From the NCBI GenBank assembly GCA_030374805.1, contig JARGSG010000040.1, forward strand, positions 124,001 through 188,000: a stretch of DNA of 64,000 bases, written 5' to 3'. Position numbers and translations under genes: made by a program. Under the pieces are notes generated by a model. The model searched no databases. It was not told the DNA's origin and was given only the letters and a program-made list of their open reading frames with translations. The stretch comes from Gracilaria gracilis (taxonomy: Eukaryota > Rhodophyta > Florideophyceae > Gracilariales > Gracilariaceae). Below, piece after piece: positions 11,480 through 22,951 of this stretch (positions within the stretch are counted from its first letter, which is position 1; each line of letters starts with the position of its first letter).

Positions 11480-12220
11480 CGGCGCGAGTGCGTGGGGGCG
11501 AGGGCGCGCGCGTGGGGACGAGCTGAGGAGCGCGACTCGGATGGTGGCCGGTCGCATCCGTCAAGGCGATCAACCCGTTGATCAGATCAACTCTGTGGCA
11601 CGTCGTGCGACCCGCCTTTCGCTTGCCTGCATTTGTAACAATGGTATATTGATGTCGGATCTATTGATGTCGAATCTGTACCCTTTTAGGGGTGCATAAT
11701 AAGCGTATTATGCATGGTTTTTAGGGGTTTAGGGGTTCAGAACTTCAATCTGTACCACCCTCCGTAAGGAGGTTACAGATTTTTTTACTTTGGCGGTAAG
11801 TTTTTGGGGTACAGATTTCCAGTAATGGCGATGCGCAAGCCGCCATTGGTGAACATGCCATGCGCCGCGCAGAAAAATGTACTCCGCCGCGACGCGTGCG
11901 AGCGCCTTAAGGCTCTGCGAGCAGCCACGTCGCGCGCAAGTCCTCCCCCACGCGCTTGTACATGGGCAAGCCGACCTTCGCCGCGCCGTCGAAGCATCGA
12001 TACGGGCACCTCTTGGTGTTTCAGTAGTACACACAGTGATCCATGCATCTCCCGAATGGGCGGAGGAACGTTCCCTTGCTCAACTCTCTTCTCTCAACGC
12101 AGCTCCAGTACTGAGATGGAAGCGTTCGTAACGTTCCGCACTGGTCCATATCCCTTCACGTCACACTCAATGATCGTATCCGGTTCTCTCTGTAGTTTCT
12201 CATCATACAAATTCAGAGCA
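11480..12220. other. Non-coding, short palindrome and TTTAGGGG pair
   Basis: Contains the palindrome TGCATAATA-AGCG-TATTATGCA at about 11694-11715 and, just after, two TTTAGGGG units near 11720-11736. No gene is evident. The plus frame 11804-12622 is an antisense shadow of the minus-strand host gene. Confidence 0.5.
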
Positions 12221-14083
12221 TCTTATTTGGGTCCCTTCAATGACGAGAAGTACTCTCGAACGCCCGACCGAGTGAAAGTGAGCAGTAAAAGAATTCCCAC
12301 ACATGCTTCTAGTATTCGCTTCAATGCGGCCTCGTACTCTGCCCCCGTTCCACGGATCTGCTGCTCGCCCAGCCATCGCTCGCAGCTCAGCAGCGGCACC
12401 ATCGTGCTCGCGCGTTGCCGCACCTGCCGCCTCATCACCTCCTCCTCCTCCGCCGCGCTCTTCTTCATGCGCAGCATCCCCACCACCACCAGCGCCTCCA
12501 CCACTTGCCGCCCCGCGCCCGAATTGCCCTCCACGCGCAGCTCTTGCAGCTCTTGCTCATGTCCTCTGCCCCGTCGCCGCACGCCCTGCGCACCACCACA
12601 CCGAGTCTCAGCACCTGTTTGATCACCTGCAGCAACCCGCCCAGCACAACATGTCTCTTCTTCGCCATGCATTCCTGCCGCTGCGCTTCCATCTGTCCCA
12701 CCACTTCAAACCCAAACTTACCCAAACTTTCCACATGCATCCACAATTTCTCAAGTGCCATCATGCCGTTGTCCAATTCATCCTCCTGCTGCTCCTGCAT
12801 CTTCCAGCTCAGCTGTCGTCCTATGTCCGATACCATTTCAAACGTCTTCATCGCAAGACTGCAGAAGATCTCATCTTGCACTCGCAACACCTCTCCGTTC
12901 ACTTTCTTGCCCAATGTGCGCTCGCCGCACTTGCGCATCACCATCAGATTCTTCACCACGTTCTGTGACAGCCACTCCATGTACACTCCGACGTTCTTCC
13001 CCTCCGCCAGCAAGACCTTGCATCGGATACAGATAGCTTCCATTACCGACTTCCATCCGAGATCGTTCTCGCCCCCGCTGGTGGCCACATGCTCCGCTAC
13101 ACTCTGCAATGACGCGCACTTTGACGTCAGCATGCGGCACAGTAGATATTTCCCGTTCTTTGAGCACGACGAACACCGGTCAGCCATCGTCAGCAGCAAA
13201 CTCACATGATGATTAACCCCGTGCAAACCGCCACCATTTGTGAATGAAGCGCCGCTCTTCACCACCGTCATTGCTCGATTCATCACGTTCCCTTCCTTCT
13301 GCTGCGCGTACAGCCATCCCACGTACAGCAGACACTCGCAGGGGGTCGTCAGCTGTTTCGCCACGCCAACTCGGTCTGCGCCGATGCTCATCGTGCCAAA
13401 CCTCGACGTTACAAAAGGCGCTCTTGTGCAGTAACAACTTTGTTTCCTAACCGTGCCCACCGCCGAGATGGCTTTCGATGTTGCTAGCAGCACTTCCTCA
13501 GTCACTGGCCACAGTCGCTCTGCCATATGCACCCTGAACAGCTTGATGAACCATTTGAACATGTTCTCAAAGCGATTTGAATCGCGCTCGGTGCCCACTG
13601 CTTCTGACAAGTGCTTCACAACGTTGCGAACAGCCGCCCAGTTCTCAGGGCATAGCGCGCGACCATTTTGTTCATCCACCTTGTTCGAGCCGTTAATGCT
13701 GCTCCTCGTGTCGTGACGAACAGCAGACATGGCGCCGATGGCAAGGAGACCGGACACATACGAAACCAACGCCTTTTCACTGCCCGCGTCTTTCTTCCCG
13801 CCTTTGCCCGTATTGTCGCGCATCAGCTCCGCAAACCATGACTCAAGTGCCTTGTTTATACGACGCCACGCTTCCGCATGGCCGTCGAATGCGACTGCCC
13901 GCTGGATGGCCGCAGTCCATATTCCCACAATCGCCTTGTGTCGGAATGGCACAGCGTTATCGCCGGTTGGCACGCAGGGAAATGGACAATGAGTCATACC
14001 AAGCGCGCACCTGCGTTTCTCTGAGGTCGATTAGCTTCTTCACCAATACCGATAGCACGTCCGTGTTGGGATCGTAAGCCAAG

Positions 14084-14626
14084 TGTGGTATAATGCACAA
14101 AAAGGGAGAGAGTCCGAAGCGGTCTTGAGACGGGAGCGGCGGTAGCGTACAGTCTTGTGACTGTAATGAATCCGAGCGGAGAAAAATGGTGGAAGCACCG
14201 GGCGGTCGAGGGGAGAGTGGACGATTGGTATCACCAGGCACGTACAGGAACGTGCGGAAGGGTACGAACGGTCTGAGAAACCCAATAAAGGAGTAGCCGT
14301 GCGGTCTATCGTTAGTGCAAACTAGCGAAGAAGACGTTCGGCAGAAGATGCTTGTCGTTTACGATTGGGGCCTCGGGAGATCCGAGCTACAACTAAATAT
14401 CGGGTCTGGGCCCCATTACTAACTACTGTACGATCGGTCTAATTTGCACTGTCACTACCAAGCCCGTACACGTGGCCAACTTGTACGCTGTGCCAACCCG
14501 TCCGGCACTTGATCACCAAATCGTACACGTGGCAGTGCCACTGCACCGGCCAACCGTGCACTACCCCTTCGTACGTGAACGGCCAATCGGATATACAGAG
14601 CCCCAATCCGGGCCCACTATAGTACA
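14084..14626 (-). repeat. Gypsy 3' LTR
   Basis: 543 bp, bounded by TG...CA, preceded by CCAAG and followed by the purine-tract side of the element. It matches the 5' LTR except for T/C in CCAA(T/C)CCGGG and G/C in TATA(G/C)TACA. Confidence 0.95.
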
Positions 14627-16457
14627 GATCCTCCTCCTAGACTTGCGCTCCGCCCTCGGAGCGCCGTGTAGCGTCGCTAAGTCGCTACGCCTATGTCCGT
14701 ATGGTTGGGAGGGCGCTATAGTGTACGTTCGGAAATTTTGCCCGGAAAGGGCGGGGCGAAGCCATGCCAAAATTTCCCAAGCGGCCGGCACATATCACTG
14801 TACGAGTGGCGGGTGCTTACAGGGATCCGAGCGGACGACATAAGGCACGAAGTGGCCGTGCGTCCTAACGGCGACTGCCTCCAGGAACGCCCGTGGTCGC
14901 GGCGTCAGCGTAGTCCGATACGATTCGACGCCGTATACGTCCGATTGGAGCACTGTGACGCACTCCAGGGCTCGGTCGGATTCGGTTGAGCCCTGAAAGT
15001 CCGCCAAAGGTTTAGTAGTGATCCATTCGGTGTACGCTGAGGTCATTCGGGTCTACGGTGTCCGTTTCGGAAAATTTGCCCACCAAGGGCGCGGCGAAGC
15101 CATGGCCAAATTTTCAGTACAGAGGAACGAAACGGCGTAACCGTGGCAGCAGAAAAATAACAAACCGAACGGATTAGCACCGAGCGGGTGCACGCAGTGG
15201 CATCAGCATGAAACTTCGTGCGTTGAACGAATGAGGCTGCTTCGTGCCAGACTGCACCGAACGTGTGCGTGTCCAATAGTGGAAGTGCCGTACGTAAAGG
15301 TAATATTTGACATATCCGGTCGGGAAAAGGTCCCCATCAGGGGCGGGGCGAAGCTATGCCCGATTTCCGATTCCGGAAGGTGTACCCTTGCGCGGATGCC
15401 GAGCGTGAGGGCGCGACCGAAGGGCCGGCGCCCCTGTCCACAATGGCTGCATTTCCGCACGGCCGTCTCGCCGAGCGTGGGAGCGCGGTCGAACGACCGG
15501 TGCCTCTGTCCGTCTGATACGGCGAGCGAAGGCTGCCATAGTCCAATCGTGCTTGAAAGTCCGAGCGGTCAGGTCAATAGTGGTGCACAATGGCATGTCC
15601 CGAACGGTTAAGCTCGGAGAACTGCGTTGCTGGTCGCTGATGGTCACTGCACCGTGCGGATTGTATCAAACAACCGAGTCCGGGAGTGGGACAGCGGTCA
15701 CTGGATGTCAGTAACGTAGACAGTCGTTGGCAGAATGCGCTGACGAAGAACGCAGGGTGACAGTCACAGTGTGGTACCTCCAACGATCCGATCGGAAACA
15801 GCCATGGTGGCCAGCGACCAGTTCCAGCAATGATGCGCACCGGACGAGCTCAAAAAATCACGAATTAGTCGTGCCAAGAGTGCATGCGCCCCGCGCATGC
15901 GTCGGTAACCGATTCGGTACACAGTATTGCGTGTAGAGGCGCGCGCGTGCAAGCCAAAAAATCTTAAGTATTTTGACCATGCGGTGAGTCCAAATCGGGC
16001 ATTTTGGGCGTCTGAAACGCCACCGTTTCGGAGCTAGCGGCCAAACACTGAATCGCCAATTTTGATACCGTACGGGCAGGCAATTTCCGCGACGGATTTT
16101 TTTGATTCGCCTTGCAAGTAGCCGCGTCGCGCCGCCCGGCCGGCCGCGCGTATGCAGTGCAGCAGCGCCTGCAATTCCGTTCGGGTACAGCACACTGATG
16201 ACGTGGCGGGGTACGTTTGGCATTGAGAAATGATGTTCCCGTTACGGAGTGACGTCTCATCGCCACGCAGTCCGTGAACGGTTCGAAACCCGTCCGTGCG
16301 AAAGGCAGAGGAGCAGAACTCTGTCTCTGCTCGCCATCGATGCCAGGACCGTTCGGAGTTTCCAGCCAGTAGACAGTAGAGTAGAAGGAGTTGCTTCGAA
16401 AACACAACTTCATGAATACAAAAGTCGAAAAAGTAGAATCCAGATAGCGTAAGTAGC
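14627..16457 (-). other. Gypsy 3' non-coding region with repeated stem-loops
   Basis: No long frame on the element's strand. It holds three copies of a hairpin-like unit at 14731-14777, 15070-15115 and about 15322-15368. Each begins right after a ...CGG motif, shares the core GGGCGGGGCGAAGC-CATG (or close), and in copies 1 and 2 is closed by complementary AAATTT-type arms. A direct repeat GCCGAGCGTG(A/G)G...CTGTCC lies at about 15398-15440 and 15470-15513. Several CCGNNCGG sites lie between them. Confidence 0.8.
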
Positions 16458-19400
16458 TCATGCGGTACCAGTACGTACGTTCGGAGCCTGGGCACAGCCC
16501 ACATTTCCTCCCCCTCCTGAAGGTGTGGCAGATACCGCACGGTTTCTGCGACGCCAGTAGCGAGCAATAAAGTGCTGTGGGATGTGTGCGGGGGGTTCGA
16601 AGGTGTCCTGGTCCGCACGGTAACCATACCAACGTACACGGTATTCCTGTCCGTTCGGAGTGTCGCGATGGTCGACGACGCGTTCCACCACGCTCGGAAC
16701 TGTTCCGGGCCTTTGGGTAGGTTGGTCGTCGACTGGTTCGTCCGCATAGGGTCCTTCAGGGATTGCAGCTACTGTGCCGCGTGTCCGTTCGGAAGTGACC
16801 GGTGTGGTTGTTGGCCGTGCGGTCGGCACTTTTATCACTCTGTCAATGCTGACGGTGTTGTGAATACCGTCTTGGTTCAGAGTGACAGTGGCGTCCGTTG
16901 CAGATGCAACCTTGAACGGGCCAACCGTCTTTGGTAATAGCTTCCGATACGTACGTTCTTGATCCGTAAGGTCCTGCTCCATGTTCTTGTAGTCCAGTCG
17001 GTCAACGAAAACTTCCTCCCCTGGGGTAAAGCTCGGCGTGTACCGTACGGACTTGTCAAAGTTTTCCTTATAACGCTGTTGGGCGCGAGTCAACTTAGTC
17101 CGAGCGGTCTGCAGCGTGGCCTGTAGGAGTTTGAGCGTATATCGTTTTAACCGAGCGGCCGTGGGCTGTGTGGGCGTAGTGGGATCCAAGGCCGTACTGG
17201 GTTCCTCCAACAAGACGCTCGGGGGTTTGCGCGTTAACGCAACATCGAATGGTGCGGTGCCCAGGGACCGATGGACCTGTAGGTTATAGCCGTACGTAGG
17301 TGGTTGAACATATGCGTGCCAAATGTTCTGGTGATCCGCTACGTAGTGGCGTAACCTGTCCACGAGTGTCTTGTTAAACCGTTGGGCCTGACCATTCGTC
17401 TGCGGATGGTACGCGGTCGTTAGTACGTGTTTGGTTCCCAAAGCGGTACATACAGTCTCAAAGAACTTAGAGACAAATTGAGTTCCGTTATCGGTTAGCA
17501 AGTAGTTTGGTATTCCGTACGGATAAACCCAGTTCTCCAGGAAGGCCTTCGCCACTACAGGAGCTGTGGTTGACCGCAGAGGTATAGAGCGAGCTATCTT
17601 GCTAAACCGATCGGTAATAACCAGTATGTACTGGTAACCGTTTACGGACTTCGTGAATGGACCGACGATGTCCATCGCGACGAATTCCAGCGGACCGGCG
17701 GCGGGGAACAGCTTCAACAGCTTCTGCGACTTGAAGTGTGTTCCCTTCGTCGCCGGGCAGGTGCGACAGTCCCGTACGGTCTGAAATACATCATTGGCTA
17801 TATGTGGCCAGTAGAAGTCTCGACGGAGACTTTCATACATCCGAGTGGAGCCCGGATGGCCAACCAGACGGGGGTAGTGTGCCAAGTAGAGAACGCATGC
17901 CTGCAGTGATGCAGGTACGACCTTCTGGATGGCGCCGTCTAGTGGGGCTTTGCGCACGATAAGTCCGTTTCGGTCAATGTCGAACAGAGTGACACCGTTG
18001 CCGATGTCTTTCCGTACGGACTCACAGAAAGGGTCATCTGCTTGAGCTCGTACCAGCTCTTCGACCCTGACCGGAACGATATTGGTTTCCTCCGAGGTGA
18101 CAGCGAGCACCTCGAGGATACCAGCAGATTTCCGTTCGGGCGTTGGCCAGTCGACGCAGAAGTCGCTGTACTCGTCACCGTTAACGGTAATGTTGGTGAT
18201 AAAGTAGCCATCGTCCGTACGGTCATTCACTAGCACGCAGGGGACCTCTTCGTCCAATGGGGTATCGTCCTCGCCATCCGTTCGGATCCGAGAAAGGGCA
18301 TCAGCCGCTTGGTGCTTGATACCCGGACGGTGGACGACATCGAAGTCATACTCCATTAGACGCAACCGCCACCTGGCCAATCGTCCTGACGCGTCCGCAA
18401 GGTTCAAGATCCACCTCAAGGAGTGGTGGTCCATTCGGACAGTGAACCTCTGGCCTTTTAGGTACGGACGGAGGTGCAGTATGGCCCAGACGACCGCAAG
18501 GCATTCCCGTTCGGTAGTCGAGTATTGCCGTTCGGTCTTGGATAGAGAGCGGCTCCAGTAACCGATCGGTAATAAGCCTCCGTCAGGTTGCTTCTGTAGC
18601 AGGGTGCATCCTACCTGTCGGTCGCATGCGTCTGTATCTAGAACGTACGGGTACCCTTGACGGGGAATGGCCAAAATGGGCGGGCGTATCAGTCTCTGAC
18701 GTAATTCGTCAAAGGCTTCGTATTCCGCATCGGTCAATGTCTTAAACTTCGTGGGTTGCCCTTTTTCCAACTTGCGGTTCAAGGGAGCCGCAATTCGGGC
18801 GAAGTTTGCGACAAACCGACGGAAAACGTTACAGAGCCCCAAGAACGATCGGAGCTCCGTCTGGGTCGTAGGCGGTTTAGCCTGCTTGATAGCATTCTGT
18901 GTCTTGAGAGACACTTGAAGCTTTCCCGGTCTGATTACGTGGCCTAGATAGTCCACTGTGCCACTGAAAAAGTAGCACTTGTCCAGTCGGAGAGTAACAA
19001 CAGCCGAACGGGGCATATGCAGTATGGTCCGCACATGGTCATAATGCTCTTCAACCGTCCGGGAATAGATGATTACGTCATCAAGATACACCAGTGCGTA
19101 CTGCCACTTCACCCGTGAAAAGATGATATCGAGAGCACGCTGGAAAGTAGCCGGTGCGTTCTTGAGTCCGAAAGGCATTCTCCGATAACGGTACAGTCCT
19201 ATATGCGACGTGAACGTCGTTTTGTCCCGGTCGGCTTCATCCATTTCGGTCTGCCAATAACCACTGTTGGCGTCCAAAGTGGAGAAGATTTGTGCATCTC
19301 CAAGAGAGTCGATGCACTCGTCCATTCGGGGTAGTGGGTATGTGTCCCGTACGGTCGTAGCGTTCAAACGGCGGTAGTCGACGCAAAAGCGAAGGCTTCC

Positions 19401-20522
19401 GTCTTTCTTGAGCGCGAATACGACCGGGCTGGCCCATTCTGCCGATGACGGTTCTATGACACCAGCAGCGAGCTGCTTCGTCACCTCCTTATGTTCGAGT
19501 TCTCTCCGAGCGGGTCCGGCACGGTATGGCATCTGGAATATAGGCTTCGAGCCTGGTTCCAGATGGATGCGGTGCCTCGCTGCCGCAATCGTTCCGAGAT
19601 GGCCGTCCCACATGTCCGCAAACGGTCGAAGTAGCTCAATGACTTTGTCCCGTTCGGTAATATACTCAGGACTGATCTGTACCTTGCTGGTCCAATCGTT
19701 CTCATCTTTCCGTACGGTTTCTTGCTCCTGTTCGGTATCCTTGTATTCCCGTTCGGAATTATTACCCGAAATCGGAATGTGTTCCCCATCCTTAGAGTCG
19801 TCGCTCCGCGACGATGGTTGCGGAGTTATGAGCGCTACAGGAGATGGAAGAGCAAGTCCGATAACGGTGTTCTTGTGTAGTCGAACCGAGCGGTCAGAAA
19901 AGTTCGCCACGCGAACGAGAAAGGGTACGTCCGGTCGGAGCTCCATAACTCCACCCGCAAGGAGTGTGAGTTCAAGCGTTGATCCCGTTCGGTGATGAGA
20001 CTGTAGAAAGACCAAGCCGGACGTTTTGGTGGTTACCAAGACGTTCGTTTCCGACATTGGGGGTAGAACAACCGGACGGGCAACGTGTATCTTATTAGAT
20101 GGAGTTTCCCGTTCGGGTTCTGATTCCGGCGCGGAAGGTGCATTTGGTCCGTAGGCGGAAGACTGTATAGACACCGGTTTGGAGTGTCGTAAGAGTATTG
20201 TCCGTTTCGGTGGTAGTATTGCCAAGACGTACTTGTCAATAAAAAAAGTACCGAGTAGTACACTGGTGGAGAGGTTAGAAACCACCAAGAACTGTACTCG
20301 TACATTGAGGTCACCGATTCGGACCATAAAGGGAAGAACTCCCACAACGTCCATTCGGTTCTTCGACGCGTCCGTAATTCGGGGTCTTACGTCCGGTCGG
20401 AGTTTCGAGCGCCAATTCGGAGGGAGATGGCGTTCGTGAACCAGACAGGGTCCGGCCCCGGTATCAAGAACTCCCGTTAACGGATACATCAGTGCCGTGT
20501 TGAGGCCAACCGACACGTGCAC
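16458..20522 (-). CDS. pol: Gypsy Pol polyprotein (PR-RT-RH-IN-chromo)
   Basis: An uninterrupted frame of 1354 codons ending in TGA. In order: aspartic protease (LDTGAG, about residue 20), reverse transcriptase (CVDYRRLN, MPFGLKNAPATFQ, catalytic YLDD at about 476), RNase H (DTDACD at about 625), integrase with a zinc HHCC region and catalytic Asp residues in FVAMDIVGP (about 947) and LLTDNGTQF (about 1013), and a chromodomain-like end (YRVRWYGYRADQDTFEP, about 1275-1330). The position 36 residues after the second Asp, normally Glu, is Gln (NGQAQRFNKTL). The listed start is simply the first start-like codon; the true N-terminus is made by processing or frameshifting from Gag. Confidence 0.95.
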   Translation of the reverse strand: MHVSVGLNTALMYPLTGVLDTGAGPCLVHERHLPPNWRSKLRPDVRPRITDASKNRMDVVGVLPFMVRIGDLNVRVQFLVVSNLSTSVLLGTFFIDKYVLAILPPKRTILLRHSKPVSIQSSAYGPNAPSAPESEPERETPSNKIHVARPVVLPPMSETNVLVTTKTSGLVFLQSHHRTGSTLELTLLAGGVMELRPDVPFLVRVANFSDRSVRLHKNTVIGLALPSPVALITPQPSSRSDDSKDGEHIPISGNNSEREYKDTEQEQETVRKDENDWTSKVQISPEYITERDKVIELLRPFADMWDGHLGTIAAARHRIHLEPGSKPIFQMPYRAGPARRELEHKEVTKQLAAGVIEPSSAEWASPVVFALKKDGSLRFCVDYRRLNATTVRDTYPLPRMDECIDSLGDAQIFSTLDANSGYWQTEMDEADRDKTTFTSHIGLYRYRRMPFGLKNAPATFQRALDIIFSRVKWQYALVYLDDVIIYSRTVEEHYDHVRTILHMPRSAVVTLRLDKCYFFSGTVDYLGHVIRPGKLQVSLKTQNAIKQAKPPTTQTELRSFLGLCNVFRRFVANFARIAAPLNRKLEKGQPTKFKTLTDAEYEAFDELRQRLIRPPILAIPRQGYPYVLDTDACDRQVGCTLLQKQPDGGLLPIGYWSRSLSKTERQYSTTERECLAVVWAILHLRPYLKGQRFTVRMDHHSLRWILNLADASGRLARWRLRLMEYDFDVVHRPGIKHQAADALSRIRTDGEDDTPLDEEVPCVLVNDRTDDGYFITNITVNGDEYSDFCVDWPTPERKSAGILEVLAVTSEETNIVPVRVEELVRAQADDPFCESVRKDIGNGVTLFDIDRNGLIVRKAPLDGAIQKVVPASLQACVLYLAHYPRLVGHPGSTRMYESLRRDFYWPHIANDVFQTVRDCRTCPATKGTHFKSQKLLKLFPAAGPLEFVAMDIVGPFTKSVNGYQYILVITDRFSKIARSIPLRSTTAPVVAKAFLENWVYPYGIPNYLLTDNGTQFVSKFFETVCTALGTKHVLTTAYHPQTNGQAQRFNKTLVDRLRHYVADHQNIWHAYVQPPTYGYNLQVHRSLGTAPFDVALTRKPPSVLLEEPSTALDPTTPTQPTAARLKRYTLKLLQATLQTARTKLTRAQQRYKENFDKSVRYTPSFTPGEEVFVDRLDYKNMEQDLTDQERTYRKLLPKTVGPFKVASATDATVTLNQDGIHNTVSIDRVIKVPTARPTTTPVTSERTRGTVAAIPEGPYADEPVDDQPTQRPGTVPSVVERVVDHRDTPNGQEYRVRWYGYRADQDTFEPPAHIPQHFIARYWRRRNRAVSATPSGGGGNVGCAQAPNVRTGTA

Positions 20523-20898
20523 CTTGTAGTTCGCGCTAGAAAAGATGACCGTTTCGGTTTCAATGTCCGTATCGGTCAGGTCACATGTCAGGACAGGGGA
20601 CTTCCCTCGGATGGAGTCCGTTCGGTCTGTCGCTGACGGGGCGAGGCTAGGCCTCTGTGGAGGAGGCGATGCCTCTACGCTTCCTCCTGGTCGTTTTCCT
20701 GGTGGGGAGCAGGCTCCTCGACCAGCATGACGGCCTGTGTCGGTCTTGGTGAGTACGTCTGGCGAGGCTGTCCGCCCTGGCGATATCCTACATTGTCCTT
20801 CGGGGTATCAGTTGCCCGTCCGGTCTGGTAAGCACTGTAATAGCCTTCCTCGCGGCGTTGCTGATAATTAGCCTCCCGTATGGCCAGCAGCTTCTCCT

Positions 20899-22875
20899 TT
20901 AGGTCCGGGGGAGCAACTGACAGCAGTTGGGCTCCCGCGAAAGGCAAATCCGACACGGTCTAACTGGTGCCTGCCCCTGGGGTTGCTGTACCCTGGAGCT
21001 GGCAGGACTGGGATAAGACCGCACGGACTGAGCCGGCGTTGAAGCCGAGGGCGTAGTAGGAGGCGAGGGCATGGAAGACGCGCGGGATACCGCGAGGACA
21101 TGTTCCTCGTCTTCATCCGATACGGAATAGATCGATTCCGACGGGGTATCGATACTGTGAACCTTCCGGGCGGTACGAGAGGACTCTTTCCGAACGGTTG
21201 GCTTTTGAGTACCGACCCGAACGGACTGTCTAAGTGAGGCACGATGGGTGTCTCCGTACGATTCCGCGTAACGGACAAGTGCATCGTATCCGATATTGGG
21301 ATGCGAGGTGAGGTGATTCCTCACCTTTGACCGTATGGCGCCAAGGAGACCTTCGACGAAGATCCCCTTCAAATTCCGATCGGTAAAGACATTTCCGCAA
21401 CGGAGGGCTTTCGTCCAGAGCTTCTGGGCGAATTCCGTTTCGGACATGCCTGACGCTTGGCGGTAGAGGGTGACCTCTGCGGCCGCGTCGGCAATGATCT
21501 CATCCGTTGCGTACGTGGTCAACAGAAAGTTGACTACCTCTTCGTACGTATGGAGAGACTCATCCCGAGTACGGTCGACAGCGCCAGACTCACCTTCGAG
21601 CCGAGACTGAACCAGAGCGTGCGCCGGTCCGGTCAGGTAAAACTGGAAACACCAGAGGGCTGTCCCCTCAGTGACTCCGTTATGGTTGCAAGCAGTTTTA
21701 AACCGCTGTAAGAAATTGAGCACCGATATCGGATCCGTCCCGGAAAAGGAATGACCCTTCATCTGGACATTCAATTTCTTTTGGTAGCGCGCAATCTTGC
21801 GCGCCACCCGCGAATTGTACGTCTGGCTCCTCCTGAGCAACCTGTACGTACGGTTGTCCCCCACTTTGGCGAACTTCTCGTTCAAGGGCCTGATTCGTTT
21901 TAGCATCAACCTGTCCGAACGGGAACGATACCGATCGGACTTCCCCCTCTGTCGAGGGCTGCGGGAGTGTCGGTGGACTTCCGAATCCGTGCGGGCGTCA
22001 TCCGACGATGACTCCGAAGAGTCCGAGTCCGTTCTGGCTGATCTTCGCCTTCTCTGACGGCGACGGTCTTTCCATTTACCGGGCGCGTCATCCGAATCGG
22101 AACTTCCGCTCGGTCTACCGCCTCTGCGGCGGCGATTCTTCCTCTCGTCGGAGGAATCTCCTGAGCTTCCGTTCGGATCGTCCTGTGGGTTGACTGGCGG
22201 AAGGTACACTCCGGTCGGACCCCTCGTTGGGCCCTTCTTCAGTTCCGGTCGGTGTTGCCTCTCGCCGCTAGTGGGTGCATTATCCGTACGGTCAATAAAA
22301 GATTTGGGTGGGTGGGTCGGTAGCTGAGCTACCAGTGCGGCCAGTGTACTGTTCAGAGCTGACGTAGCAGGTTCCGAACGGTCTGTCTTCAGGATATTCC
22401 TGACCATATCGTGTACGATCGGTGGAATATCCTGGTGCAGAAGCGCCGGGATTCGGTCCTTGAGGTACGTCTCCACTGCCATGGGGACGTGGACCTCAAT
22501 TTCCGTTCGGAGACTCTGCAGGGCGTAGGGAGCGATCCCTGCCCAGAGTTCCCGTGCGGTAGTCCGTTCGGTTAGGAGTGGCGGCGCCGGGCCAGCTTCG
22601 CCCCGCGGCGTCTTCTCCGTTCCAGGAAAGGGGGCGAGCGCAATTGCCTCGTCCTCGTTCCGTTCGGACTTAGACCTATTACGTGCGGAACCGTCTCGGA
22701 TAATCCGTTCGGGCTCCTGTGAAGGCGTGAAGTAGGCCGTCGCATTACTTCGGGTGCTCCGGCGGCCAACCGAAGCGGCATCCGAAGCGGCGCGAATTGC
22801 GACCGGTACGGACTTTGCGCTGTCTTTTTCGACCAAAGACCCTTCACCCATTTCTCCGTGCGGACGATGACTCAT
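20899..22875 (-). CDS. gag: Gypsy Gag
   Basis: The ATG at 22875 is the first one outside the LTR, although the frame stays open through the LTR to 23109. The protein is about 658 residues: a charged disordered N-terminus, an Arg/Ser/Asp-rich middle (DRRRQRRRRS, RSRSDRLMLKR) and a capsid-like region (FSGTDPISVLNFLQRFK, WCFQFYLTGPAHALVQ, FVEGLLGAIRSKVRNHL). It ends at CRICLSREPNCC, the start of a zinc knuckle that stops before its His. An overlapping frame (20956-20675) continues with PPDLKEKLLAIREANYQQR, so a frame change at the end of Gag probably gives the next part. Confidence 0.85.
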   Translation of the reverse strand: MSHRPHGEMGEGSLVEKDSAKSVPVAIRAASDAASVGRRSTRSNATAYFTPSQEPERIIRDGSARNRSKSERNEDEAIALAPFPGTEKTPRGEAGPAPPLLTERTTARELWAGIAPYALQSLRTEIEVHVPMAVETYLKDRIPALLHQDIPPIVHDMVRNILKTDRSEPATSALNSTLAALVAQLPTHPPKSFIDRTDNAPTSGERQHRPELKKGPTRGPTGVYLPPVNPQDDPNGSSGDSSDERKNRRRRGGRPSGSSDSDDAPGKWKDRRRQRRRRSARTDSDSSESSSDDARTDSEVHRHSRSPRQRGKSDRYRSRSDRLMLKRIRPLNEKFAKVGDNRTYRLLRRSQTYNSRVARKIARYQKKLNVQMKGHSFSGTDPISVLNFLQRFKTACNHNGVTEGTALWCFQFYLTGPAHALVQSRLEGESGAVDRTRDESLHTYEEVVNFLLTTYATDEIIADAAAEVTLYRQASGMSETEFAQKLWTKALRCGNVFTDRNLKGIFVEGLLGAIRSKVRNHLTSHPNIGYDALVRYAESYGDTHRASLRQSVRVGTQKPTVRKESSRTARKVHSIDTPSESIYSVSDEDEEHVLAVSRASSMPSPPTTPSASTPAQSVRSYPSPASSRVQQPQGQAPVRPCRICLSREPNCCQLLPRT

Positions 22876-22933
22876 ACTGTACGTATTGGTTCCACGATCG
22901 GTTCTGCTGCTCCGTACGGTCTCGAATTCCACT

Positions 22934-22950
22934 TCTAGGTCGGGAGACCA
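22934..22950 (-). promoter_or_regulatory. Gypsy primer-binding site (putative)
   Basis: One base inside the 5' LTR, the minus strand reads TGGTCTCCCGACCTAG. TGG is the complement of the tRNA CCA end, as expected for a retrotransposon primer site. The cognate tRNA was not identified from the sequence alone. Confidence 0.65.
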
Positions 22951-22951
22951 A

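Noticed and set aside
11715..11740. Telomere-like TTTAGGGG units
   Set aside because: Only two units, no array and no chromosome end; chance is likely.
11804..12622. 272-codon plus ORF rich in Ser, Pro and Arg
   Set aside because: Antisense to the better-supported minus host gene; composition is that of a shadow frame.
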